Source of the DNA: Lachnospiraceae bacterium
GTDB lineage: Bacteria; Bacillota; Clostridia; Lachnospirales; Lachnospiraceae
Length of the DNA: 64,000 nucleotides
Direction of reading: 5' to 3'
Assembly (NCBI GenBank): GCA_017619635.1
Contig: JAFZRZ010000040.1
Coordinates: 62,001-126,000, forward strand
Below are positions 8,234 through 16,740 of this stretch, in pieces. Within the stretch, counting starts at the first letter, position 1. Every line of letters begins with the position of its first letter. The notes beneath the pieces were generated by a model, which ran no database searches, was not told the DNA's origin, and saw only the letters and a program-made list of their open reading frames with translations. Position numbers and translations under genes: made by a program.

Positions 8234-9649
8234 ATGGGCCAGGAAACATTATTCTACAATGAACTCGAGGCATTGATAGATACAGTCATTAAGGCTGAAA
8301 AAGATCATGTGATCCATGGTCTGCTCATATTCAATCTTGATGATTTCGCTGAGATCAACAACCTTGTGGGAGTTGACGGCGCTAATGAGATACTCGATAT
8401 CATAAGCGGTAAGATCAATGCGTTCTTTAAAGGAACAGACATTGTAGCTAAACTGCGCGGTGATGAGTACGCTGTTTTGGTCCGTAACTTAAGAGCTGTC
8501 ACAGACCTTGAGAAACTGTGTGAAAAGATCCTTACATCAGTTTCAGAGATATATGTTTCTGAAAAGCAGGTAACATCATCTATCGGTGTATCCGTATATC
8601 CTTTCCACGGAAAGACCTATGCAGATCTTTTGGGCAAGGCATATCAGGCGCTTATGCGTGCAAAAGCAAATGGTAAAAACGGATACAGGATATATGAATC
8701 AGCTGTTACAAAGGCTAAATTCAGTGAATATATCTTAAACGGAAAATACAGCGAGATCGATTACCGGAGCATATCAGGGAGTGACTGGGACAGATATTTC
8801 ATGGATGTCTGCAGACAGATGTTCAGATATGATTCGAATATATATGCATCATTAAATTCGATACTCGAAATATTCTGTCTGTATCACGGATTCTGCAGAG
8901 CTTTTATAATCACTAACAACGAGCATTCCGTATATGATGAGAAAAAACTTGAATTCTCACTTCCCGGTTATGAGTATCCAAGCACGGAAGTCATGAGCCT
9001 TCTAAAGCAGGATCTGGTATCAAGACTATATGAGGATTTTGAGGACTGTGCGATCGTCAATGTCGATGATACTTATACTGATCCAGAAGTCCTTGAATAT
9101 ATGAGAGTAATGGGAGACTGCGAGATCGTTTTCTTTGCGGTCAAGGATGAGGGAAAATGTATAGGCGGTATCGTCTATGAGAAATCCGAGGATGACGGAA
9201 ACAGGATCTCTCTTAATGAGCTTTCCAAGTTCTCATCACAGGCCGGAGCCATAATGTCCTACGCACTTATATCAAACCGTTTCAGAGCATCAAAGGATCT
9301 TATGGCAAAGATAGAGATGTTCGAGGGAATGCCTGCAGACATCTATATCATAGATTCCGATACACACACTCTTGAATACATGAACTCGAGCGCCCTTGAC
9401 GTTGCGGGAGTATCAGCAATAGGTTCGAAGTGTTATAAGATATTACATAATTCCATCGCAGTATGCGAGGATTGTCCTCTTAAGGAAATGAATCCAAACG
9501 ATCCCACGGCCAATGCCAAGGTCGAGACATTCAACTTCTCAACGTGCAAACTGTGTCTTAACATGTATTCATGGGTTTCAAACAGAGACAATAAAGGCAA
9601 GGTGCTTTTGGTAAGTATTGATGTTGAGGATCTTTTCGGGGAATCATAA
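8234..9649 (+). CDS. GGDEF protein with GAF-like and C-terminal PAS-like Cys-containing regions
   Basis: 471 residues. Residues 1-165 are a GGDEF domain placed at the N-terminus, with signature RGDEY (75-79) in place of GGDEF and ending in the usual SSIGVSVYP and ALMRAKANGKNGYRIY elements. The altered first glycine leaves cyclase activity uncertain, though other variants at this position are active. Residues about 180-345 look GAF-like. The C-terminus (about 350-470) is PAS-like with cysteine pairs in CEDCPL and CKLC, which could be redox or metal responsive. It sits four bases after the beta-helix gene and 25 before pssA. No membrane segment is evident. Confidence 0.82.
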   Translation: MGQETLFYNELEALIDTVIKAEKDHVIHGLLIFNLDDFAEINNLVGVDGANEILDIISGKINAFFKGTDIVAKLRGDEYAVLVRNLRAVTDLEKLCEKILTSVSEIYVSEKQVTSSIGVSVYPFHGKTYADLLGKAYQALMRAKANGKNGYRIYESAVTKAKFSEYILNGKYSEIDYRSISGSDWDRYFMDVCRQMFRYDSNIYASLNSILEIFCLYHGFCRAFIITNNEHSVYDEKKLEFSLPGYEYPSTEVMSLLKQDLVSRLYEDFEDCAIVNVDDTYTDPEVLEYMRVMGDCEIVFFAVKDEGKCIGGIVYEKSEDDGNRISLNELSKFSSQAGAIMSYALISNRFRASKDLMAKIEMFEGMPADIYIIDSDTHTLEYMNSSALDVAGVSAIGSKCYKILHNSIAVCEDCPLKEMNPNDPTANAKVETFNFSTCKLCLNMYSWVSNRDNKGKVLLVSIDVEDLFGES

Positions 9650-9674
9650 TAAAACGAAAGGCTGAATAAAACCA

Positions 9675-10376
9675 ATGTTTTTAGGTTATTACGACTATAC
9701 TTGTTTTCTGACATATCTGTCCCTGCTTTCTGCAGGACTGGGTATATTTGTCACTCTTCATGGTGCAGGTCATCCTTATCTGGGAATATTCTTTCTTATG
9801 TTCTCAGGATTGTGTGATGCATTTGACGGTAAGGTGGCAAGGACCAAAAAAGACCGTTCTGAAGCAGAGGTCAAGTTTGGTATACAGATAGATTCATTAT
9901 CTGATCTTGTTGCATTCGGCGTGCTTCCCGCATGTATAGGTGATGCACTGGTAAGAGTCAGTGAGTTCATACCAGATGTTCCAAGAAGTCCTGATGCCAC
10001 AAAATTCGAGAATTCACTCTGTGTGCTCTTGTTTACAATCATGCTGCTCTATATACTGTCAGCGATGATAAGGCTTGCGTATTTCAATGTTGATGAGGAA
10101 GAGAGACAGAAGAAAGAAGAGGGAACAAGACTTTTCTACAGCGGAGTTCCTGTAACAAGCGCTTCACTTGTGTTCCCTACAGTCATGCTTTTCCAGTACA
10201 TCGTTCCGGTTGATATAACGATGGTTTATTTCGCATTCATGATAGTGCTTGGATTTGCATTCCTTTCAAAGATACAGATCAAGAAGCCCACATTTAAAGG
10301 ACTGATGATAATGGTAGGCATCGGTGTTGTAGAAGTGGTGTTATTGTTCATCGCCTGGAATATGAATCAGAGGTAA
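9675..10376 (+). CDS. pssA: CDP-alcohol phosphatidyltransferase, probable phosphatidylserine synthase
   Basis: Integral membrane enzyme predicted to join CDP-diacylglycerol to serine, giving phosphatidylserine. The CDP-alcohol phosphotransferase signature is clear: Asp48, Asp51, Gly52, Ala55, Arg56, Gly69, Asp73 and Asp77, in CDAFDGKVAR and FGIQIDSLSD. Several hydrophobic segments surround it, for example near 15-45, 110-130 and 150-225. The spacing between the arginine and the next glycine is 12 residues, longer than the shortest members of the family. psd follows six bases later and would use its product, which fixes the substrate as serine. Length 233 residues is normal. Confidence 0.9.
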   Translation: MFLGYYDYTCFLTYLSLLSAGLGIFVTLHGAGHPYLGIFFLMFSGLCDAFDGKVARTKKDRSEAEVKFGIQIDSLSDLVAFGVLPACIGDALVRVSEFIPDVPRSPDATKFENSLCVLLFTIMLLYILSAMIRLAYFNVDEEERQKKEEGTRLFYSGVPVTSASLVFPTVMLFQYIVPVDITMVYFAFMIVLGFAFLSKIQIKKPTFKGLMIMVGIGVVEVVLLFIAWNMNQR

Positions 10377-10382
10377 TCATTA

Positions 10383-11225
10383 ATGCTTTCAGATCCTGTA
10401 AAGATACCAAAAGACAATAAGGAATTGATGTTCTTATACAGAACGATACCCGGAAGGATAGCTCTTAAGCTCTTAAGCTCAAGGGCTGTTTCTTATGTTG
10501 CGGGTGCATATATGGATTCACCCTTATCTTGTTCGATGATCGAATCATTTGCAAAAAACAATGATATCGATATGTCAGAATATGAGGAGGAGAAATATAA
10601 TTGTTTTAACAGTTTCTTCACCAGACATATAAGATCCGATATGAGACCTATCGACATGGAACCTTCTCATTTCATAGCACCCAGTGACGGTCTGTTAAGT
10701 GCCTATCACATACATGAGGGATTAGTCGTTCCTATAAAACAGAGCAATTATTCAATCTATGATCTTGTTGTTGACAAAAGAGTCGCTGATATGTATAAAG
10801 ACGGAATTTGTCTCGTTTTCAGACTGTGTGTCGACAATTATCACAGATACTGTTATCCCGACAGCGGATATAAGGGGATCAATAAACATATAGACGGTGT
10901 TCTTCATACTGTAAGACCGATAGCTTTAAGAAGTCTTCCCGTATTCACCGAAAACAGCAGAGAATATACTTTAATAAAGACTGATAATTTCGGTACGGTG
11001 CTCATGATGGAAGTCGGAGCCATGTTAGTAGGGAAGATAAAGAATCATCATGAAAGAGCGCAGGTGACAAGAGGTCAGGAGAAGGGGTATTTCGAATACG
11101 GCGGATCGACAATAGTCCTCCTTGTAAAGAAAGACAAGGTCATATTTGATGATGCATTGTTTACGGCTACAGACAGCGGATATGAGACTCCCGTTTTAAT
11201 GGGAGAGTGTATTGGACATTCTTAA
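10383..11225 (+). CDS. psd: Phosphatidylserine decarboxylase proenzyme
   Basis: Converts phosphatidylserine to phosphatidylethanolamine with a pyruvoyl cofactor made by self-cleavage. The cleavage motif is GGST (240-243), predicted to cut before Ser242, yielding a large beta chain and a short alpha chain of about 39 residues. The likely autoprocessing triad is Asp102 (SDG), His154 (NYHRYC) and Ser242. The protein is 280 residues, usual for the family. It follows pssA by six bases, so the pair forms a complete route to phosphatidylethanolamine. Confidence 0.94.
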   Translation: MLSDPVKIPKDNKELMFLYRTIPGRIALKLLSSRAVSYVAGAYMDSPLSCSMIESFAKNNDIDMSEYEEEKYNCFNSFFTRHIRSDMRPIDMEPSHFIAPSDGLLSAYHIHEGLVVPIKQSNYSIYDLVVDKRVADMYKDGICLVFRLCVDNYHRYCYPDSGYKGINKHIDGVLHTVRPIALRSLPVFTENSREYTLIKTDNFGTVLMMEVGAMLVGKIKNHHERAQVTRGQEKGYFEYGGSTIVLLVKKDKVIFDDALFTATDSGYETPVLMGECIGHS

Positions 11226-11231
11226 GAAATT

Positions 11232-11270
11232 CATTGATTTTTGCCTGTACATGTGGCAAAATAGTCAATG
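11232..11270. repeat. Interrupted palindrome after psd
   Basis: Outer arms CATTGA (11232-11237) and TCAATG (11265-11270) flank inner arms TTTTGCC (11239-11245) and GGCAAAA (11255-11261) around a nine-base centre TGTACATGT. As RNA this makes a hairpin beginning seven bases after the psd stop, but no T-run follows. It could be a weak terminator, an mRNA end stabiliser or an operator for the downstream Fe-S gene. Confidence 0.55.
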
Positions 11271-11345
11271 CGGATAAAACTTCCATTTTCCCTCTTTACG
11301 GGCGGGAATTTCGGAGGATATATAAAATCGAAAGGAGTTTCACAC

Positions 11346-12047
11346 ATGATTTATTCAAAAGAAGTTGAAGAGATGTGCCCCGTAAAGCAGGGTGTTAATC
11401 ACGGTTGCGCACCTATACCCGAAGAAGCAAAGTGGGTAAAGGCAAAAGAGGTCAAGGATATCAGCGGTTATACACACGGTATCGGCTGGTGTGCACCTCA
11501 GCAGGGAGCTTGTAAGCTTTCTCTTAATGTAAAGGACGGTATCATCCAGGAGGCTCTTGTTGAGACTATCGGTTGTTCAGGAATGACTCATTCAGCAGCT
11601 ATGGCAGCTGAGATCCTTCCCGGCAGAACTGTTATGGAAGCTCTTAACACAGACCTTGTTTGTGATGCTATCAACACCGCTATGAGAGAACTCTTCCTCC
11701 AGATAGTTTACGGTCGTTCACAGTCCGCATTCTCTGAGGATGGTCTTGCGATCGGCGCAGGTCTTGAAGATCTCGGTAAGGGAACACGTTCAATGGTTGG
11801 TACAACCTACGGAACACTTGCTAAAGGTCCCAGATATCTTGAACTTACAGATGGTTATATAACAGGTATAGCTCTTGATGAGGATAATGAGATCATTGGT
11901 TACAAGTATGTTAACTTTGGTAAGATGATGGACTTCATCAAGAAGGGTGACGATGCCCAGACTGCTCTTGACAAAGCTTCAGGTCAGTATGGTCGTGTAG
12001 CAGATGCTGCTAAGATCATCGATCCCAGAACAGACAAAGAAGTTTAA
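11346..12047 (+). CDS. Iron-sulfur cluster assembly scaffold-like protein
   Basis: 233 residues. Cysteines lie in EEMCPVKQG, HGCAPIP, GIGWCAPQQGACKLS and the NifU-like IGCSGMTHSAA region, a pattern of proteins annotated as Fe-S assembly scaffold-like and found next to GGGtGRT proteins. The actual biochemical role is not established. The start at 11346 is chosen over an in-frame ATG at 11268 because AAAGGAG (11331-11337) lies eight bases before it and the extra 26 residues are not family-like. The GGGtGRT gene follows after 26 bases with its own strong ribosome site. The two are almost certainly a functional unit. Confidence 0.78.
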   Translation: MIYSKEVEEMCPVKQGVNHGCAPIPEEAKWVKAKEVKDISGYTHGIGWCAPQQGACKLSLNVKDGIIQEALVETIGCSGMTHSAAMAAEILPGRTVMEALNTDLVCDAINTAMRELFLQIVYGRSQSAFSEDGLAIGAGLEDLGKGTRSMVGTTYGTLAKGPRYLELTDGYITGIALDEDNEIIGYKYVNFGKMMDFIKKGDDAQTALDKASGQYGRVADAAKIIDPRTDKEV

Positions 12048-12073
12048 GATCAGGATTAAGGAGGATTTTTAAG

Positions 12074-13093
12074 ATGGCTTTATTTGAATCATATGAAAGA
12101 AGAGAAGCTCAGATCCTTGCTAAGCTTAAAGAGTATGGCATCGGATCTATCGAAGAGTGTAAAGATATTTGTGATGCTGCCGGTATAGATGTATATCATC
12201 TTATCGAAGGCATCCAGCCCATCTGCTTTGAGAATGCAAAGTGGGCTTATACAGTTGGTGCTGCTATAGCAATAAAGAAGAACTGCCGCAGAGCTGCTGA
12301 TGCTGCAGCTGCTATAGGTGAAGGCCTCCAGGCTTTCTGTATCCCCGGTTCTGTTGCTGACACACGTAAGGTTGGTCTCGGACATGGTAATCTTGGTAAG
12401 ATGCTTCTTGAGGAAGAGACAGAATGTTTCGCATTCCTTGCCGGTCACGAGTCATTCGCTGCAGCTGAAGGTGCTATAGGTATCGCTGAGAAGGCTAACA
12501 AGGTTCGTACAAAACCGCTTAGAGTTATTCTTAACGGTCTTGGTAAGGACGCTGCACAGATCATCTCTCGTATCAACGGATTCACATTTGTTGAGACAGA
12601 ATATGATCCTTATACAAATACAGTTAAGGAAGTATCACGTAAGTGCTACTCTAAGGACGCTAACTCACCTCGTGCAAAGGTTAACTGCTACGGTGCAAAC
12701 GATGTTTGCGAAGGTGTTGCTATCATGTGGAAAGAAAACGTTGATGTATCTATCACAGGTAACTCAACCAATCCTACCAGATTCCAGCATCCTGTTGCAG
12801 GTACATACAAGAAGGAGAGAGTTGAAGCAGGCAAGAAGTACTTCTCAGTTGCTTCAGGTGGCGGTACAGGTCGTACACTCCATCCCGATAACATGGCTGC
12901 AGGTCCCGCTTCTTACGGTATGACAGATACAATGGGTCGTATGCACTCAGATGCTCAGTTCGCTGGTTCTTCATCAGTTCCCGCTCACGTTGAGATGATG
13001 GGTCTTATCGGCGCCGGTAACAACCCGATGGTTGGTATGACAGTTTCTACAGCTGTTTCAATCGAGGAAGCTGCAAAGGCAGGTAAGTTCTAA
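12074..13093 (+). CDS. GGGtGRT family protein
   Basis: 339 residues. It carries the family-naming glycine motif SVASGGGTGRTLHPDN in its C-terminal third, and a cysteine-containing N-terminal half (EECKDICDAAG, KKNCRRAADAA). The family is widespread in anaerobic bacteria but has no known reaction; the glycine loop suggests nucleotide or phosphate binding, which is inference. AAGGAGG lies about eight bases upstream of the start. A strong intrinsic terminator at 13112-13146 ends the two-gene unit with the Fe-S scaffold-like gene. Confidence 0.88.
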   Translation: MALFESYERREAQILAKLKEYGIGSIEECKDICDAAGIDVYHLIEGIQPICFENAKWAYTVGAAIAIKKNCRRAADAAAAIGEGLQAFCIPGSVADTRKVGLGHGNLGKMLLEEETECFAFLAGHESFAAAEGAIGIAEKANKVRTKPLRVILNGLGKDAAQIISRINGFTFVETEYDPYTNTVKEVSRKCYSKDANSPRAKVNCYGANDVCEGVAIMWKENVDVSITGNSTNPTRFQHPVAGTYKKERVEAGKKYFSVASGGGTGRTLHPDNMAAGPASYGMTDTMGRMHSDAQFAGSSSVPAHVEMMGLIGAGNNPMVGMTVSTAVSIEEAAKAGKF

Positions 13094-13111
13094 TATAATA
13101 AATGAACTCAG

Positions 13112-13146
13112 ATCGGTCGGCATTTTTGATGTCGGCCGATTTTTTT
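13112..13146 (+). terminator. Intrinsic terminator of the GGGtGRT unit
   Basis: A ten-base-pair stem with two G-T pairs (13112-13121 with 13131-13140), nine-base loop, followed by six T. It lies 18 bases after the stop codon. Confidence 0.9.
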
Positions 13147-13147
13147 A

Positions 13148-13176
13148 TTGTTTAAATTTTTTAACGGTATTATAAT
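13148..13176 (+). promoter_or_regulatory. Promoter for the 13213 gene
   Basis: TTGTTT (13148-13153), a 17-base spacer and a perfect TATAAT (13171-13176). It begins directly after the T-run of the preceding terminator, so a new transcription unit starts here. Confidence 0.7.
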
Positions 13177-13212
13177 TATGGTTAGAATGTTTTGGGGAGA
13201 AAACAGTGACAT

Positions 13213-14154
13213 ATGATATTCAAATGTCTGTATCAGAACAGTAACGAAAATATCGAAGAGAAAATTCTTAAGGATTCTTTTAAATCCGGCCATGCGATAG
13301 GTAATGTTACTATTTCTGATGATTATCTGTTTGTAAAAAAAGGGTTCAAGTGTTTCTACATCTCATATAAGGATTCTCAAAGGATATTCAGAAGAGTAAG
13401 ATCACTTCATGCAAATATCTGTTGCGGCGACGGTGATCTTGAGGTCGAATATCTTGTCATCATGGCAAATGACCGCGAGCTTATGGAGATCGCTCTGCCT
13501 GGAAAAAAAGCTGCTCAGATGCTAATGAATGAACTCAGAGAACTGTCACCCGATCTCGAGACCAAAGCTCCAAAAGATCCCCCTAAACAGGAAGAAGAAA
13601 AATTAGAATATAAGATAAACGGCCAGGAACTTGTCTTTGGCTGTCCTTTGGATAAAGAAAAAGTCTTTGATAATTTCATGGATTCATATTCGGTGTATTA
13701 CAACATAAACCGTGAAAATGTTACCGAGGGTTTTGATGCTGAAGCGATCTTTGATTCAAAGAGCGAACAGTATTTTTTGATAAAGGCAGCAAAAGTAGCT
13801 GATATACATACAGCCGAATATGTATATTTTAAAAAGACTGATAAACTAACAACAGATGAACTTAAAACTCTTGATGAGAAGGCCTGGAATGACGGTATTT
13901 CACATGTAAAACCGGGACCCGATCACAAGAATACGGACGTTGTTCTTATCATATTTGCAGACAGTATCGATGACGATACAAAAGACTGCATAAAAAGATC
14001 AAAACACAGTAAGAATTATAATCATGCGTTATACGGCTATTCCAACTACAGATTGATTGTAATCGGACTTAACGAAGGGATTGTTTATTTCAATAAACAG
14101 GCAAGGATCCTTACGGAGTCCGTTGGCAATATAATTATAGGGAAAAGGAGATGA
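13213..14154 (+). CDS. Unrecognised protein, cstA-linked
   Basis: 313 residues, no signal peptide or membrane segment; I do not recognise a family. Residues 1-115 are rich in short beta-strand-like runs (GNVTISDDYLFVKKGFKCFYISYKDSQRIFRRV) reminiscent of a PH-like domain. A proline/lysine/glutamate linker at about 118-130 leads to a second mixed alpha/beta part (130-313) ending in a segment with hydrophobic strands (YRLIVIGLNEGIVYF). GGGGAGA lies 12 bases before the ATG. cstA starts four bases after its stop, so the two are co-transcribed and a link to the carrier or its regulation is plausible but unproven. Confidence 0.7.
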   Translation: MIFKCLYQNSNENIEEKILKDSFKSGHAIGNVTISDDYLFVKKGFKCFYISYKDSQRIFRRVRSLHANICCGDGDLEVEYLVIMANDRELMEIALPGKKAAQMLMNELRELSPDLETKAPKDPPKQEEEKLEYKINGQELVFGCPLDKEKVFDNFMDSYSVYYNINRENVTEGFDAEAIFDSKSEQYFLIKAAKVADIHTAEYVYFKKTDKLTTDELKTLDEKAWNDGISHVKPGPDHKNTDVVLIIFADSIDDDTKDCIKRSKHSKNYNHALYGYSNYRLIVIGLNEGIVYFNKQARILTESVGNIIIGKRR

Positions 14155-14158
14155 AAAG

Positions 14159-15862
14159 ATGACAGCATTATTAATTATTCTTGCAGCTATAGCATTGCTT
14201 ATCATAGGATATGTAACCTATGGTTCATGGCTTGCTAAGCAATGGGGAATTGACCCTACAAGAAAAACTCCTGCTATCGAAAAAGAAGACGGTGTTGACT
14301 ACGTTGCAGCACCCCCTGCTGTACTGATGGGACACCATTTTTCTTCAATCGCAGGCGCAGGTCCTATCAACGGACCTATTCAGGCATCCGTATTCGGATG
14401 GCTCCCGGTATTTTTATGGTGTATAGTCGGAGGTATATTCTTCGGCGGATTACAGGATTTCGGTTCACTTTTTGCTTCTATAAGACATGATGGTAAATCA
14501 CTTGGTGAGATCATCAATGACACAATGGGACAGAAAGCCAAGAAACTCTTCCTTGTATTCGGACTTTTGGTTCTTATACTTGTTATCGCTTCCTTCGTTA
14601 ATGTCGTTGCAGGTACATTCTTTACGGAAGAGGGCGGATTCGGTTTCACCGGCAATCCTACAAACAATCAGACTACGGCTATGATTTCCTTGCTCTTCAT
14701 AGTAATAGCAATTGTTTACGGTTACTTCACAAATAAGATGAATATCAAGACACTTCCCGCTTCCATAGCAGGTATTGTTGCGATAATCATCATCACAGTG
14801 ATCGGTCTTAACTGCGGTTTCGTAATGGGAAGAACAGCATGGATCGTATTCATTGGCGTATATATCGTTATAGCTTCCCTGGTTCCTGTATGGATCCTCT
14901 TACAGCCCAGAGATTATCTTTCAAGCTTCTTGCTTTATGCGATGATGGCAATAGCAGTTATAGGTATCCTTGTGGCAGCTTTCTCAGGAAACGCTTCATT
15001 CTCTATACCTGCTTTCAACGGCTTCAAGCTTGAGAATGGCTCACTCATGTTCCCGACACTGTTTATCACAGTTGCATGCGGTGCATGTTCAGGTTTCCAT
15101 TCACTTATCTCTACAGGTACTACATCTAAACAGCTTAAGAACGAGAAAGACGCAAAGCCTATCGGTTACGGCTCAATGCTCATAGAGTCAGCACTCGGTA
15201 TCGTTTCTCTTATCGCTGTTGGTATGGTTTATACCAAGTATACAGAAGGCGGATTCGGTTCACCTTCAGCAGCATTCGGTGCAGGTATCGCTACAATGTT
15301 CGGTCCTGAGGGAAGCGGCATCTACAATACGATAGCAGCTCTGCTCACACTTGCTGTTTCAGTATTTGCACTTACATCACTTGATACAGGTACAAGACTT
15401 TCAAGATTCATGTTCTCTGAGCTTTTCCTTAAAGAGGAAGAGGCTACATGGAAAGATGCATCAGGCATCAGAAAAGTCCTTGCTCATCCTTTATTCGGTA
15501 CAACATTCATGGTTGTTATAGGATGTATCCTCGGCGGACTTAAGCTTTCTGCTATATGGGCACTGTTCGGTGCTGCAAACCAGCTCCTTGCAGGTATCGC
15601 TCTTTTGGCAGTATGTGCATGGCTCGGTGAAGTTGGAAAGAACAACAAGATGTTCTTTATCCCTATGATCTTCATGCTCTGTGCAACACTTACATCTCTT
15701 ATTCAGACAGTAATAAAGAAGTTTGGTGTTGTATTCACTCCCGATGCAGTATGGGGTGACTGGTTCCAGCTCATCTTTGCACTTGCAATGACCATACTTG
15801 CCATCATCCTTGTTATCCAGGGTATTCAGACTTTCTCAGCTCAGAAGAAAGCTAAAGCTTGA
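14159..15862 (+). CDS. cstA: CstA family carbon-starvation / pyruvate-peptide transporter
   Basis: 567-residue polytopic membrane protein with about 14-16 hydrophobic segments. It has the CstA hallmarks GHHFSSIAGAGPINGPIQA near residues 59-79 and the ACGACSGFHSLISTGTTSKQL segment in the middle. Members of the family carry pyruvate or peptides in enterobacteria; substrate here is unknown. The length is shorter than the roughly 700-residue E. coli CstA, as is common in Firmicutes. AAAAGGAG lies just upstream of the start. A clear terminator follows at 15889-15918. Confidence 0.92.
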   Translation: MTALLIILAAIALLIIGYVTYGSWLAKQWGIDPTRKTPAIEKEDGVDYVAAPPAVLMGHHFSSIAGAGPINGPIQASVFGWLPVFLWCIVGGIFFGGLQDFGSLFASIRHDGKSLGEIINDTMGQKAKKLFLVFGLLVLILVIASFVNVVAGTFFTEEGGFGFTGNPTNNQTTAMISLLFIVIAIVYGYFTNKMNIKTLPASIAGIVAIIIITVIGLNCGFVMGRTAWIVFIGVYIVIASLVPVWILLQPRDYLSSFLLYAMMAIAVIGILVAAFSGNASFSIPAFNGFKLENGSLMFPTLFITVACGACSGFHSLISTGTTSKQLKNEKDAKPIGYGSMLIESALGIVSLIAVGMVYTKYTEGGFGSPSAAFGAGIATMFGPEGSGIYNTIAALLTLAVSVFALTSLDTGTRLSRFMFSELFLKEEEATWKDASGIRKVLAHPLFGTTFMVVIGCILGGLKLSAIWALFGAANQLLAGIALLAVCAWLGEVGKNNKMFFIPMIFMLCATLTSLIQTVIKKFGVVFTPDAVWGDWFQLIFALAMTILAIILVIQGIQTFSAQKKAKA

Positions 15863-15888
15863 TAATAGGATAAATTAAGTAATAATTG

Positions 15889-15918
15889 CCGGGATGGGTT
15901 GTCTCATCCCGGTTTTTT
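15889..15918 (+). terminator. Intrinsic terminator after cstA
   Basis: Eight-base-pair stem CCGGGATG (15889-15896) / CATCCCGG (15905-15912), eight-base loop, then six T. Confidence 0.93.
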
Positions 15919-16026
15919 ATGATTTTTAGGGCGTTTTTTAACAATTTATCTGTTCACTTTACAAGAAATGTGTTATTATATTTTGTGGTGTAAGTTGAAA
16001 ATAACACATTATTTAGTGGGAAAGAT

Positions 16027-16665
16027 ATGAAAAAGTTAAGTATAGTTATATTGAGCGCCACACTGAGCTTATTCCTGTTCGGATGTGGCAATACAGAAAA
16101 ACTTGAGACTTATTATGACGGTATGATGGCTTTTCAGGGCAATATATCGATCATAACAGAAACACTCGATCTAATCGATGAGAACAAGACACAGGCACCT
16201 GCTCTTGTATGTGATCAGCTTGATAAGCTGACTGAACAGTTTAAACTGATGTCTGAACTTGAGGTTCCAAAGAACTTCAGCGGATGTGAGGAACTGGCTG
16301 ATGATGCATATACATATATGCAGGAAGCTGACAGGCTTTACAAAGAATGGGCGGCTGATCCCGAAAATGCCGATGAACAGCTTGTCGATATGGCAAAGCA
16401 GAATTATGACAGAGCTCTTACCAGAGTGAATTATATATCAATCATTCTTCAGGGAGGAATACCTGAGGGCGAGGGAGTCACTATCACAGAAGAAGATGCT
16501 GAGGACTTCAAACCTGTTCAGGACAGCAATACTCAACCTGAAACGGAAGAGATCGGTGAGAGTCCTTTGGAAGAAGAGGATGTTGAAGAAGAGTATGAAG
16601 AGGAAAGCGGCGAGAACGAGTTCCAGGAAACAGAAAATGCTCTGAATAACGGTGCGACGGAGTGA
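16027..16665 (+). CDS. Putative acidic lipoprotein
   Basis: 212 residues beginning with a lipoprotein signal peptide: MKKLSIVIL, a hydrophobic run, and lipobox LFGC with Cys20 as the predicted lipidated residue. The mature part is largely helical (residues 25-140) and the C-terminus is very acidic, with many glutamates at about 165-205. No known domain is recognised. It stands alone between two terminators, so it is probably a single-gene unit whose product is anchored on the outer face of the membrane. Confidence 0.8.
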   Translation: MKKLSIVILSATLSLFLFGCGNTEKLETYYDGMMAFQGNISIITETLDLIDENKTQAPALVCDQLDKLTEQFKLMSELEVPKNFSGCEELADDAYTYMQEADRLYKEWAADPENADEQLVDMAKQNYDRALTRVNYISIILQGGIPEGEGVTITEEDAEDFKPVQDSNTQPETEEIGESPLEEEDVEEEYEEESGENEFQETENALNNGATE

Positions 16666-16673
16666 GTCAGATG

Positions 16674-16716
16674 ACACCAAAGGTTTGTGACAACGACGCA
16701 GACCTTTGGTGTTTTT
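16674..16716 (+). terminator. Terminator-like hairpin between lipoprotein gene and metH
   Basis: Perfect 11-base-pair stem ACACCAAAGGT (16674-16684) / ACCTTTGGTGT (16702-16712), 17-base loop, then T5. It ends 25 bases before the metH start, leaving no evident promoter between, so it may act as a read-through or conditional terminator. Confidence 0.85.
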
Positions 16717-16740
16717 AGATTATAGATTAGGAAACGATTT

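Noticed and set aside
11268..11345. ATG at 11268 as start of the Fe-S scaffold-like gene
   Set aside because: The extra 26 residues are not typical of the family and it lies within the palindrome; AAAGGAG precedes ATG 11346 at eight bases.
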